The position numbers and the translations under genes were made by a program. Positions 44,805 through 56,321 of a stretch of DNA of 64,000 nucleotides are shown in pieces (position 1 is the stretch's first letter; each line of letters starts with the position of its first letter). The notes below the pieces were generated by a model that was not told the origin of the DNA, made no database searches, and worked only from the letters and a program-made list of their open reading frames with translations. Source of the DNA: Alligator mississippiensis (Eukaryota; Chordata; Crocodylia; Alligatoridae); the NCBI RefSeq assembly GCF_030867095.1, contig NC_081832.1:36465756-36529755 (forward strand), given 5' to 3'.

Positions 44805-46303
44805 CAGGGGCAGGCAATTTTGGGCAGAGGGCTGCTGGGCAGTTTTGGCAGGCTGTCAAGAGCCACAAGGGTAGCCCTGCTCCTTGACAGGTGCCCCGCC
44901 CCCTGGTCACCATCCTGGGACCAATGTCCCAGGGCCGGCACCGGTGAGGCCCAAAGCAAGGCGCAGGGTGGCAGGGGTTTGTGGAGCCGGGATGGGCTGC
45001 ACCAGCAGGGAGAGGGGGGACCTAGCCCGGCTTCATAGAGCCCCTGCCAGCTGGGACCCTGCGCTCCTGCCATCCTGCTGTGGGCCCCGCCGGCATGGGG
45101 CCCAGGATGCCGGTGTGGGCCCCATGCTCCCACCGGCTCCCCATCCACTCTCGGCCAGTACCCCCCAGCCCTGTGGTACAGGCGGGGGGCAGCAAACAGC
45201 CCCAACCCCCTGCTCACCGGCAGGGAAGAAATTGGTGCTGAGCACAGGGAAAAGTGGCATGTCGCCCGCCCCATGGCCGGTGCTCCCTGCTGCAGGTGCT
45301 CGCAGCCCATTGTGGGGCTGTCTGAAGCAGGCACAGGCAGCCTCATGCAGGCTGCAAGCGGCTACAGCGCAGGGTGCCGGCCACGGGGCGAGCAAGGGGC
45401 CGCTTTTCCCCACGCTCAGTACCAACTTGTAACCCGCTCCGGAGCTCGCGTGCTGAGCAACCCACAGGTGGCGGTGGCAAACACTGCCCGGTGCGGCAAG
45501 CGGTGGGGCCACAGCTGCTGTCACCACAAACAGCCCCAACAGGCGAGCCTGGAGCCAGTGTGGGGCCAGGTTACAAGGTGGTGCTGAGCGCCGGGGTGGG
45601 TGGGAAAAGCAGCCCCTCCCTGCCCTGTGGCCGGCGCCTCACGCTGCACCTGCTTGCAGCCTGAATGGGGCTGCCTATGCCTGCTCTGGACAGCCCCGTG
45701 GGGGCTGTGAGCAGCTGCAGCAGGGAGCGCTGGCCGTGGGGTGGGCGAGGGGCCGCTTTCCTCCACGCCGGGAAGGAGCAGGGAAGGAGCCCAGGGAAAA
45801 GCTGATCATGGCAGGGAAAAGTGGCTCCTCCCCTGCCCCATGGATGGCACTCCCTGCTGCAGACGCTCGCAGCCTGCACGGTGCTGTATGGAGCTGGTAC
45901 AGGCAGCCCTAGGTGGGCTGTGAGCAGCTGCAGTGCGGGACGCTGGGCATGGGGTGGGGCAGCTCCCCCCCCCAACGGCACTCAGCTTTTCCTCCTCTGC
46001 ACTCCTTCCCTGCTTGGGGTCCCCCCTTGCCCTTCTCCACCCCCCCCCCCCTTACCTGAGGTTCCTGTGCCGCCAGGGCAGCCACATGCTCCCATGTCAG
46101 AAGCTCCAGGCTGGGGCTTCTGGCTGGTGGGGGCAGGGCCCAGTGGGCCCTGCTGTTGTGGGAGCCTGCCAGGCTTCCCCTGGGTCCTACTGCCCTTGGT
46201 TCCTGTAATTTTTGACAGGAACCAAGGGGAGATAAATATTAATTTTCTACATTTTTAGGGGCCCTGCGGGCTGGATAAAATGTCTGTATTTTGTCCACCC
46301 CTG
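44805..46303. mobile_element. Complete large hAT composite element with target duplication
   Basis: CAGGGGCAGGCAA at the left and TTTTGTCCACCCCTG at the right are inverted ends. CTCTAAAC (44797-44804) and ATCTAAAC (46304-46311) form the 8-bp duplication. The 1.5-kb interior is GC-rich, without transposase, and shares most of its text with 31165-32275. The right 100 bp (GATAAATATTAATTTTCTAC, GGGGCCCTGCGGGCTGGATA) equal those of the short 18123 copy. Long frames inside are compositional. Confidence 0.9.
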
Positions 46304-46559
46304 ATCTAAACTCTCTGTACTATATCCGATCCCTTGTGGGAGAACACTAAGCTTGCATTTTCTCAATCCTGGAACTTTTTACATGCACCCAGATACACAA
46401 ACAAGGAAACTCTGGCAGATCCATTATATCTTATTGTAGTACACTGCAGTACACCAGCTGCAGCACAGAGTTCCCTGGCTGCAATGAGCAGTTATGGATT
46501 TTAGGAGTATCAAATTCATTTGATACTGCCTCCACGCAACAAAGATACTACTAGTAAAA

Positions 46560-47490
46560 CAACATTACCTTTAAATGAGCCACCCAAATACCCCTGAAAA
46601 GCCACCTGCAATACAAAAATAAAACCCCTACTGACTGCACACTTCTGGTTGTCACATACCATCCCATGTTGAAACCTCTGTGAAAGGTTATCAAACTATA
46701 CTTGAAGACAATCTCACTTTGAACAGAATATTCCTCAACCCCATCCCACCACCTTCAAGCCACTTCTAATTTTGACGAGCTCACCATCAAAAGCAAACTC
46801 TCACACTAATGTCAAATGGAACAAGACCCTGATTGAATAAAAAATGCAAACCTTGCCAACACATCTTAACACTGCAAGTAACACCTTCCACAACAGAACC
46901 ATCAGAATCCATGGTTCCCAAACATTTCTAAGACAAAGTATGATATAATACACCTCATCCTATGCACCAAATAGTTTCATGGATACTACATGAGTGTAAC
47001 TGAACAACAACTGTAGTCTAAAACTAACACCCATAAAACAACAATACAGGACAAAAATATCCAATCACTGATGGGAGAATCCTTTATGCAGAACAACCAC
47101 TCTCTCAGTCCCTATCCTCAAGGGAAACATATGCAATACTTTCAAAAGATGGGCCTGCGAACAATTCATAATTTTATTGGATGCTGAAAGTTACAGACTT
47201 ACAGATGAATGATTTTACGGCTCATTTAAATTTATACCCCCCTCTACTAACCTATTTCTTCGAAGCCCTTAGCATTTGAATGGTTTTACTCTTTCAAATG
47301 ATCAAGTATCACTCTCTCAACTGGTCTGTAACTATTTCTGTTAAAGTCAGTTTGCTTTTGAGCCTTACTTCCCACTTCCCTTCTTAAGTAACCACTTTCA
47401 TTTAATATGATGGGGTTAAACAAAAATAATTTTTCTACCTGGTTTTTAGCTTAAACTGTATTTGCTTCTTTCCCATACCTAAGGAGGGGT
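46560..47490 (+). mobile_element. Diverged Penelope-like fragment
   Basis: A broken + translation shows IIHLILCTK..HGYY followed by HSLSVPILKGN, in the same order and spacing as the better copy at 32.74-33.2 kb. Upstream text contains a CKPCQHI-type Cys pair. Highly decayed. Confidence 0.5.
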
Positions 47491-47735
47491 GTTTTGTGCT
47501 CAAAAGGTTATCTAACATCTCTTCCAGCAATACCACATAACATCCCTAGGATGCAACCTGCAGTCCTCCAAGGAAATGCAAACAATGAATTTACACGGAG
47601 GAAATTTCTAACAGCATTGAGATTTGTAAATGTCCCAGCAAACCAACAGACAGTGGTCTTGTGCATCAACACAGGCTGTAGCCAAGTAGGCTTCAGAAAA
47701 TGGCAGGTGGTAAACAGCCCAGACAGTGAGAATTC

Positions 47736-50190
47736 GCCAGGGAACTGACCGAGGCTGCATGCTCTCCGTCCACGGTTGTCACGGGAGACTTCAACTACCC
47801 TGACATCTCATGAGATGAGCACTCAGTCAAATCCGATCAGGTCTCAAAGCTTCCTTACATGCATGGATGAGCTCTACCTGTCTCAAGAACTTTATGGGCT
47901 GACAAGAGGTAAGGCACTTGTGGACCTGGTACTAGCCAAAGGGGATGATCTAATCAGTGACCTAAGAATCAAAAGGAAGTTGGGTGACAGTGACCACAAG
48001 TTGATCACTTTCACTATCCATTGCAAAGCTGGCAAGTCAGCCAGCAATACAGTAGTCCTCGACTTTAGGAAAGCTGACTTTCATAAGCTCAGGAGGCTTG
48101 TTCTTGAGGCCCTGAGAGGCCATGATTTCACAGGGAGGGGAGTACATGATAAGTGGTTGCTCCTTAAGGAAGCGAGCCTAGAAGCATAAGGGGAGTCCAT
48201 CCCAACCCATAGGAAAGGTGGTAAAAGGGCTCAACAACCCCCTTGGCTCAGCAGGGAACTCATGGACCTCCTATGTCTAAAAAGAGAGGCTTATAAAGGA
48301 CGGAAGACAGGAAACACCACTAGGGAGGAGTATTCTGCACTTGTCCATGCGTTCAGGGAATGAACTAGGAAAGCCAAGGCTGCAACTTAACTCCAACTGG
48401 CTACACAAATCAAGGACAATAAAAAGTCCTTCTTCAGATATGTGGGGAGTCAAAATAAAAATAAGGGCAACACTGGACCCCTGCTAAACCAGCTGGGACA
48501 GCTAACTACTGACACCCAGGAAAAAGCCAATCTGTTTAATGATTACTTTGTGTCAGTTTTTCATCAACCCAAAGGGACCACCCTGCCTAACATGATGTGA
48601 GATGACCAGGATGAGGGTGAATATATGCCCACCATTGGCGTGGATCTTGTGAGGGAGCATCTTGAGAGGCTGGACCCCCACAAATCAGCTGGTCCGGACA
48701 GATTGCACCCAAGAGTGCTAAAAGAACTGGCAGGCATCATAGCATGGCCACTGGCAAGGATATTCAAGAACTCATGGTGTTCAGGCAAAGTACCTGAAGA
48801 TTGGAAGAGGGCCAATATGGTGCCCTCTTCAAGAAAGGGAGGAAAGACGACCTGGGAAACTACAGGCCAATCAGTTTGACCTCAATCCCCGGGAAGATTT
48901 TGGAAAAAAATTATCAAAGAAACCATTCTTGACAGGCTAATAGAAGCCAACATTCTGAAGGATAGCCAGCACAGGCTTGTTGCGGGTAGCTCTTGCTGAC
49001 CAACCTCATTTCCTTCTATGACCAGGTGATAGATCACCTGGACAAAAGGGAAGAGGTTAATATCATAGATTTGGACTTTAAAAAAGCCTTTGACTTGGTG
49101 TCCCCTGATGTTCTCGTGGACAAACTGGGCAATTGCAGCCTTGACTACTCCACAGTCCGATGGCTGGGGAACTGGCTCTGAGGTCAGACCCAGAGAGTGG
49201 TAGTTGACGGAACCGAATCAACACGGCATTCAGTGATTAGTGGTCCCCCCACAAGGCTCCATTCTCGAACCTGTACTCTTTAATGTCTTCATAAATGATC
49301 TGGACACTGGTGACAGAAGCAGACTGGCTAAGTTTGCTGATGACACCAAACTTTGGGGAAGAGTGTCCACACTTGAAGATAGGCTGGTGATCCAGGCCAA
49401 CCTCAATAGGCTTGCAAGGTGGGCAGATGAACAACATCAGGAAAAAAACCCTGCATCACACTTACAGGTTTGGCAGTGCTACATTCACTAGCACCATGAC
49501 CAAAAGAGACTTGGGGGTCATGATTGACCACAAGATGAACATAAGCCACCAATGCAATACTGCAGCTGGCAAAGTGAATAAAACTCTGGCTTGCATCTAC
49601 CAATGCATCTTGAGCAAGACCCAGGATGTCATCCTCCCATTGTACTTGGCCCTGGTGAGGCTGTAGCTGGAGTACCGTATCCAATTCTGGGCTCCACATT
49701 TTAGGAAGGACATGGAAAAGCTTGAAAGAGTCCAGAAGAGAGCCATGCCCATGATCAGAGGGCAAGAGAACAGGTCTTATGAAGAGAGGCTGCAAGCTAT
49801 GGGACTCTTCAGCATGGAGAAGCACAGGCTGATGGGTGACTTGGTGGCAGGCTATACATACATAAGGGGTGTGCATCAGGATCTGGGGGAACACCTGTTC
49901 ACCAGAGCACCCCAAGGGATGACAAGGGTCAACCATCACAAACTCCTGCAAGACCGTTTTAGGCTGGACATAAGAAAAACTTATTTACAGTCTGAACCCC
50001 CAAAACCTGGAACAGGCTCCCCTCAGAGGTGGTGCAAGCACCTACTCTGGACACTCTTAAGAAACATCTGGATGCTTATCTTGCAGGGATCCTTTGACCC
50101 TAGCTGACTTCCTGCCCCTTGGGTAGGGGGCTGGACCCGATGATCTTATGAGGTCCCTTCTAACCCTAATGTCTATGAAATCTATGCTCC
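47736..50190 (+). mobile_element. CR1 LINE, 5'-truncated in the endonuclease domain
   Basis: It begins at CAGGGAACTGACCGAGGC, matching 61219 of the nearly complete copy. Order: GDFNYPDIS, GDSDHKLITFTI, KSAGPDRLHPRVLKEL, LTNLISFYDQVIDHLDK, KKAFDLVSP, FADDTKLWGR, DLGVMIDHKMN, ERVQKRAMPMIRGQ, LLQDRFRLDIRK, then the 3' UTR to GTCTATGAAATCTATG. There are several stops and frame changes. It belongs to the same subfamily as 59380-63713 and shares its premature TGA (49993-49995). Confidence 0.93.
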
Positions 50191-50219
50191 GTGGCTGGAG
50201 GCCTTCTGTGAGTGTTCCC

Positions 50220-50885
50220 CACTCCAGCTGGTCTAATAAAAAAATACCACCTCTGTTACGAGTTCCAATTCCTTTTGCCTATAGACCAATATGGCTGCAA
50301 CCTATATACCTCAAACATGGGAGATATCAAATTTTACTATTTTTTTTAAATTAAATCTTCATAATTTTCCAAGAAGGAAGCAAAATTTACCACCTGGAAA
50401 CCTGAAAGCTGAAACCTTGGCTCCTGCCTGTTGTTCAAGCTAAATTTGTATTTTCAGAGACCTCAGATGCAACTCAACACAAAAGAAATTCCTGCCCAAA
50501 AGAGCATTCCATTCCATCTCCCCACTCTCCTGTGAAATATGAAACATCATAACCAGAAGGAAACAACTGTACATCCTGCTTGCCACCAGACAACTTTGAG
50601 GTTAAAAGACTGTTCCAACTTTTATCTGAGAGTAATTTGCACAAAATGAACTATTCCAACCAGGAGCTCTAACAACACCTTCAGCTCTCCTGTGAAATAT
50701 GAATTTTCATTTCCACCTAGGAGAAATTTTACAATCTTTGCATTCTCCTATGCCTCAAGAAGGGTGAGCGTGTCTGAAAGCTTGCAAATAAAGATTTTTT
50801 AAAAATAAATATCTAGTTGGTCTAATAAAAGATACCACTTTTGCCATGAGTTCTGATTCCTATTCCAGTAGGGAGGCACACATGG
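50220..50885 (+). mobile_element. Two Penelope-like tail copies
   Basis: CAGCTGGTCTAATAAAAAAATACCACC (50226) and TAGTTGGTCTAATAAAAGATACCAC (50814) are two copies of the same tail in one orientation; GACCAATATGGCTGCAACC follows the first. The second carries CTCAAGA...GAAAGC at 50754-50780, a degenerate hammerhead-like core. The CR1 at 47.74-50.19 kb ends just before the first copy, so it may have split an older element. Confidence 0.5.
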
Positions 50886-51021
50886 CAATGGCTATGGATG
50901 GATAATGGCCTTGAAAGGAGACCTCCTTGTACACATTGCTGAGGCCTTTTCACCTTTGTAAGAAGACACCACAGGGGAGGAGCAGTCCCAACCATGTTTA
51001 GGAAACATCTCCCCCAGAATA

Positions 51022-51496
51022 CAGGTTTCCCTTGCTTTATGCTGTACGTGCGTTCCTGGAAAATGGCACATAACTCAAATTCGCATAAAGGGAACCCAGT
51101 TTACAATATAACAAATATGGATACATTCCAAGACCTCGACTGTATTCACCCCCAGACCCATTTCTACCACTTTTACAAGACAATTTTAGTACTCACCAAC
51201 AGAAGACAGTACACATAAGCACAGGGTGGTGGTGAATGTTACCACAATGGCAATGGCAACTACAGAAACACATGTTGCAGACAATGAGCAAGGAGCACAG
51301 ATCCACGCAGGAGACTATATTTTGGTGCATGTCACTCCCACAATGCACTGCACAAAGCAGCTGACTGCAAGCTTCCACCACACCAATCACATAAGAGTGA
51401 ATTTACTTCGCATATACTACCTTTTTGGTATAAAAAGGGTCATCGCATAAGAGCAAATTCACACATCCAGAACCTCTTTAAACTGAGGGAAACTTG
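51022..51496. mobile_element. Tigger/pogo-like MITE with TA target site
   Basis: CAGGTTTCCCTTGC at the left and GAGGGAAACTTG at the right are inverted ends, each next to TA (51020-51021, 51497-51498). The sub-terminal GCGTTCCTGGAAAATGGCAC and AATTCGCATAAAGGGAACCC are typical of Tigger-like short elements. 475 bp, no transposase frame. Confidence 0.8.
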
Positions 51497-51565
51497 TATA
51501 TCCTGTACAGTCAGGTATCAGCTGCAGTCACCTGGTATTAGCAGCAGCCAAAACACCTCTACTCA

Positions 51566-51705
51566 AGGATAGATATGAGAATGTAAGAAATGCCATACTG
51601 GGTGAGATCAATGGTTCATCTAGTCTAGTATCCTGTTTTTGACAGTGGCAAATAGTAGATGTTTTAGAGGTAGAGCACATGAACAGGGTGTATCTAGACT
51701 GATCT
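51566..51705 (-). mobile_element. L3/CR1-type LINE scrap
   Basis: GAATGTAAGAAATGCCATACTGGGTGAGA and ATGGTTCATCTAGTCTAGTATCCTG, shown here in part, are the reversed L3/CR1 landmark also seen at 24.64 kb. Confidence 0.7.
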
Positions 51706-51770
51706 ATCCCTCCCATCATACCCCCGTGGCATCCACTACCATTGGGGTTTAGGGATGTCAGAGGATACTG

Positions 51771-53078
51771 TAACAGGGGCCTTCCCGGGGCCAGCCAGCT
51801 GGGCTCCGCACCTGTTTCTGGCCTAACTGCCCACCTCTCTCTTCTGCCATGCCTTGTTGTTTAATAATTGGTGTCTTAATTAGGTGGGAGGCTGCCCTTT
51901 GGCAGCCCTGTTCTCCTGGGCCTATGTATGCAGCTCCAACCATCCCTGTGCTGCATCCCAAGCCTTGCAGATGACACACACACACGCACACACACACACA
52001 CGATGTTCCCTCACACCACGACTGGTGCTCCTGGGTCTCACAGGGACTTTCCCTCCCTCCTCCCTGGAGCAGCAGGTCATTGTGCTCAACTTCTAGGTCT
52101 TTCTTTTGACCTACACTCAGTCTCCTTGACGTGGAGGACTTACTGGGGTCAGGACTCACCCTTCACTCTCTAGCTGAGCCCTCCTACTCAGCCTCTGGCC
52201 CAAACTACGGCCTCAGGCATCCATGAACATACCCTGGCCTTTTCCCCACACATGGAGTTCTTACTATGCCCACTCTGGAGTCTCTACACCACCCTGGGGT
52301 CTTCTCATCCTCCTCACAATCAACTACTCATGGAGCTGGCCCTTGCACTGCCCTTCAGACTTACTCTTAGTTCAGCCCTACTCAACACACCCCTGGGACT
52401 GCCTTTCAGGTCTACTCCCTATTCAGCCCAACTCAGTCCCTCTCACGCACAGCCCTTCAGACCTACCCCCATTCAACCTTACTCTGTGCAGGGCCACCTA
52501 CATCCCTGCCTTCTCAGGGCCTTCACAAATGCCCTCTCTCTCTCCAGGGCCACACAACTATCCCTGACCAAGAGCCTCTAGGGTCTTCCTCCCCTCAGGT
52601 GGCTGTAGCCGTGCCTGGCCCTCTTACCCACTGAATCATGGGGGCTAGGGGTTAAAGCACCCCGACCTGCCTTTCACCAGGGTTGTAACTGTCCTGGCAT
52701 TTCCTGGGGACTCCTGTGCCACCAGGAGCCCCACCAGACCACCCATCCCCAGCAGGATACAGTTTTACATCATGTCCAGGTCCAAGAGCCTCCTGCTCTT
52801 ACCTTCTGATGTTCCTGCTGCAGTTCAGTCAAGCGATGTTTCCGCCTGGGCTGGCAGCAGCAAACTGCAGCCTTTATATCCCTCGTTCTCAAAATGGCTG
52901 TTGCCTTCAGGCACCTGCTAGCTGCCTGACTCTCCCCTTACAGTGGCAGGCACCCAGAGGTACACTGCCATAGATATAGCTCTGGCTGTTCAGTGGATGC
53001 CCCCCTAGTTCTAGTATTCTGGGACTTGGAGGATAAGAGTTTTCTACTCACTTTATCCGCACCGTCAAAACCTGACAG
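51771..53078 (+). mobile_element. LTR-like repeat, possibly a solo LTR (fossil)
   Basis: The block runs from TGTAACAGGGGCCTTCC to AACCTGACA, so it has TG...CA-type ends and a length suited to a single long LTR. No gag or pol is attached and no target duplication was found. A shorter copy lies at 33.50-33.86 kb. The call is tentative. Confidence 0.35.
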
Positions 53079-54075
53079 GCCTCTTAACATACTTTCTTTT
53101 AGCTTTCTCCTTTCCAAAGAATCCTAGTCTTTCAACTCTCTCCTAGTACAGCAGCTGCTCCATACCTCTGATCATCTTCACTGCCCACCTTTTCTAATTC
53201 TACTACATACTTTTTGAGATGCAAAGACTAGGTCTGCCCACAGTATTCAAGATGTGGGTGCGCCCTGGATTCACACAGTGGCATGATGATATTTTCCATT
53301 TTGTTTTCAATTCCCTTCTAAATGGTGCCCACCCAATATCTGACTGGCTTTTTTGGACACTGCTACAAATTAAGTTGATTTTTTTTAGAGAATTATCTAC
53401 AGTGACTCCAAAGCCTTTTTCTTGAGTTGTAAGAGAATTCAGAACCCAGCACTGTGTACATCTAATTGAGGTTATTTTTCCCTATGTGCAATACCTTGCA
53501 CTTGTTGACATAGAAGTTCATCTGTCACAATTTTGCCCAGTGACTCAGCTTTATAAAATCTTTCTGGAGCTCCTCTGTAGCAGCTTGGGATTTGACTACC
53601 CAAAATAATTTGGTATCATCTATAAACTTGGAGATTTCACTGTGCACTCCATTTCCATTGGCAATGAGGTTGAACAAAACCAGACACAGCACGTATCCTT
53701 GCAGGACACCATGGTTGACCTTCCTCTACCCTGAAAAGTAATCATTTAGCCCTACTCTTTGCTTTCTAGCTTTCAATCGACAAACAAAAACCCTTCCTCC
53801 CAATCCCATGACAACTGTTTTTTGGTGAGGGACTTTGTCAAAAGCACCGTCTCTGTGCTTGTTAACACCCCAAAGAACTCTTGCAAATTGCTAAAGCAGG
53901 ACTTCCCTGTACAAAAATCATGGCGGCGACTCCTCAGCACATCATACCTGTCCATGTCATTGCTGAATTTATTCTTTATTATATATTCTATCAACTTGCC
54001 AGGGATGAAAGCGAGACTCACTGGTCTGTAGTTCCCAGGTTCACCTCCAATTCTTTTTGAAAACAGAAACCAATC
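53060..54075 (-). mobile_element. Old L3/CR1-type LINE, RT C-terminal part to 3' region
   Basis: On the - strand, SLAFIPGKLIEYIIKNKFSN and SRRHDFCTGKSCFSNLQEFF are the RT entry segment (54021-53860). The frame then degrades through GVLQG, FIDDTKLFW-like and MNFYVNKCKVLH-like text toward 53060. The same old LINE family as 24.64 kb. Confidence 0.8.
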
Positions 54076-54082
54076 TCATTTG

Positions 54083-54390
54083 GCATCAGGAAGGAATTTT
54101 ATTCCACAGCCAGACTGGCATGGCCTAAAGGGCCTTTTGCTGTCCCCTGAAGCAGGGACCATAGTCCTCTTCTTTGGATCTCTTCTACATTGATAGTGCC
54201 CTCATTCCCCTGCTTTACCTGTAGCAAGTTAGGGAATTTTGGATGTTTTTGTGCATTGTGCCTGGTAGCTGTTGGTAGGGGGTGCCTGGTAGGGGGTTGT
54301 CTGTAAAATGTTAAGCATAGATTAGACAAACAATTGTCTAGGATGGCTTTAGATAGAGATGGCACTGCCTTCAGCAAGGGGTTAAACTAG
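54083..54390 (+). mobile_element. CR1-linked 3' region, diverged
   Basis: CATCAGGAAGGAATTTTATTCC and CAGACTGGCATGG belong to a common reptile CR1-associated 3' sequence. No coding content. Confidence 0.4.
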
Positions 54391-54402
54391 CTGAAATTTT
54401 TC

Positions 54403-54473
54403 ACACTGGTGGGTGTGTGGTAGAATTTCTGCTTACTATGTGGGAGAGCTGAGTTCAAGTCCTGGCTGGGTCA
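54403..54473 (+). pseudogene. tRNA-Gly-like pseudogene
   Basis: CACTGGTGGGTGTGTGGTAGAATTTCTGC aligns, in two blocks, with the first half of tRNA-Gly(GCC), including the A-box TGGTAGAATT. GTGGGAGAGCTGAGTTCAAGTCC aligns with the second half and keeps a B-box-like GTTCAAGTCC. The anticodon position reads ACT, not GCC, and the acceptor stem does not pair well, so it is not functional. It could be the head of a tRNA-derived SINE, but no second copy was seen. Confidence 0.5.
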
Positions 54474-54499
54474 AGTAGGGGTGAGTGAAGTGACAGAGG

Positions 54500-54716
54500 C
54501 AGAAATTCTTATTCTTCACAGTAAGGGTGGCCAAAATTTGGAATGGGCTTCCAAGGGAGGTGGTGCTCCTCCCTACATTGGAGGTTTTTAGAAGGCTGGA
54601 TAGACATCTGGCTGGGGTCATCTGACCCTGGCACTCTTTCTTGCCTAGGCAGGGGGTCAGACTCGGTGATCTCTTGAGGTCCCTTCTGACCCTAGCATCT
54701 ATGAATCTATCATTAG
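54500..54716 (+). mobile_element. CR1 3' end fragment
   Basis: TTCACAGTAAGGGTGGCCAA, AATGGGCTTCCAAGGGAGG and the tail CATCTATGAATCTATC match the last 200 bp of the CR1 copy at 43.87-44.58 kb. 5'-truncated. Confidence 0.9.
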
Positions 54717-54719
54717 AAA

Positions 54720-55195
54720 GTCTGGGGAAACTTGGTGCCAGTAAGTTTTGGATGGCATGACACACCTTCCTGACAGCTAATTCAGCAATGGACTAATCCA
54801 AGCTGAACTGACTGACAACAAACCAGAAGTTATTGGAGGTTGCCAGCTTCCAGACAGTAACTGCCACTTGCTTTTCCATGCTAATGGGCACATACACCCA
54901 TGTTGCCTCTGAAGCAATGGTCTCAACTCAGCACAGAACTCATTGAACGATTGCCAGCATATATTCTCCTGCTGAGAACACAGTGCACATGAAACCAATT
55001 GTTTTTCCTGATGGTCAATTGCAGGAAGCACAGAACAGCAGCCTGGAGATTGAATACCAAAAAGGCTCTGCAGTTTCCACTTGGCAGTTCTATGAAGACG
55101 CAGGGGAACTGCAGAAGAATGGGATGTTTGAGATCTCTTCTCACTAACTCCCTAGCTGGGGATGGGCACACCAACATCAGCTCTGGCAAAATTTG
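54720..55195 (-). mobile_element. PIF/Harbinger transposase fragment
   Basis: Frames on the - strand give FNEFCAELRPLLQRQ (about 54950), then EKQVAVTVWKLATSNNFW (54870-54815), then VCHAIQNLLAPSFPRL (54765-54718). This is the conserved N-terminal helical part of HARBI1-like transposases (F..L...L.P......, EKRVAIALWKLAT, V..V...I...L....V.L). The catalytic DDE part is not present and the frame is broken. Confidence 0.7.
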
Positions 55196-55199
55196 AGAC

Positions 55200-56137
55200 T
55201 GTTCATTTTAGAAAGGGATGTACATCTAATGTAGACTATATTTGGGAAAGGACATCGTATTCTTCATGCATATTAGTTTCTATCCCTATTTTAAATAAAA
55301 ATTTCAAATCAGCCTTAATTATAGAGCCACAACCTACACCTTTATAACAGAAATTAACACACTATATATGTTAAGCCCAAATATCAAGTATACCTCATGA
55401 AGGCAACTTGGTTATTTTATCAGAGCCAGAGTGGTACTGGTCACTGATGCGGAAAGCCACAGCAGTACTCACAGTGTGGCCCATCAAATTCCAAACAAAA
55501 CCTGAAAATTCTGCTAAATACCTTGTCACAAGGACATGAAAGAGGAAGGAATGAACTGGAAGTCATAAGATCCTGATTTTATTCTAAGCTCTTCAACTCA
55601 TTCACTGTAAAACCTTTGTCAAATTATATAACCTCTATTTTTCAGCATATGCACATATGTACATTTAAACCAGTTTTAACACTGGTGAGGCAGTGTTAAA
55701 ACTGTTCCAGTTTTGCTATATTTTTATGTTTTCCAGATTGTCTATATTAACTATTAGAGCTTAACATCTGGAATGTTACCCTTTCGAAAGAGCTCCAAGC
55801 GTACTGTATCCATACTCTTCGTTTTTTCATTTCTAAAATGTAAGCAGTACTTCTATTTCTTGTAAAATACTCATCCAAAGAATTTAAGCAGCACAGTATA
55901 ACTGACAAGTATTCAACTCTAAATACAAATATTTCTTTGGATCAATATTTAAACTGGATGAGCTAACTGCAACATTTTCTATAACAAATTAAACTATCAT
56001 CAAATAACATAATATAATTCACTGTCCAATGATCATACCCAATGCATAGTCACTCCTAAAACAGAGAAAGAAGAATTCTCATCTCCAGTTACTAAAACAG
56101 CAAGTCTAATAAAACAATAAAAAGACACATTATCTAC
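55200..56137. other. Unique-looking AT-rich intron sequence
   Basis: No repeat or gene recognised. This is the part of the intron closest to the PHF20 penultimate exon. Confidence 0.4.
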
Positions 56138-56321
56138 CATCCAGTTCTTTCTCGATGAAATCCATCCTGTGTGTAACTTCATCTTGCAGAGATTCAACAT
56201 GGGCTAAAAGATTAAGCTGCCACTGTAGATGCGAGCTTACAATTCCTTCCTTGTCTTTTTCCAGCAATTTTCTTTCAATAGCTTCATCCGAAGAGAATTT
56301 CTTAGAAACACATTCTCTAAC
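56138..56321 (-). CDS. PHF20: PHF20 penultimate coding exon
   Basis: On the - strand the acceptor CCTTTGGTAG ends at 56322 and the donor GTAGAT starts at 56137. The 184-nt exon begins in phase 0 and ends in phase 1, matching the next exon 13.4 kb away. It encodes [14 protein letters not shown] and [20 protein letters not shown], then [11 protein letters not shown]; human PHF20 has VKEYVSKK and [20 protein letters not shown] at this place. The heptad-like spacing of hydrophobic residues suggests a coiled coil. The first half of the exon is poorly conserved, as in the human gene. Earlier exons, with the Tudor and PHD domains, are not in the window. Confidence 0.92.

Larger units (their letters stand above)
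42705..56137 (-). other. PHF20: PHF20 last intron
   Basis: A 13.4-kb intron with GT (56137) and AG (42705) on the - strand. Nearly all recognisable content is transposon-derived and listed separately. The CR1 copies inside (43.87, 47.74 and 54.50 kb) are antisense to the gene, and a (C)13 run lies next to the acceptor at 42723-42735. Confidence 0.85.

Noticed and set aside
54436-54765. A 109-codon - frame as a gene
   Set aside because: Its first half is a Harbinger transposase scrap and the rest reads backward through a CR1 3' end and the tRNA-like sequence.
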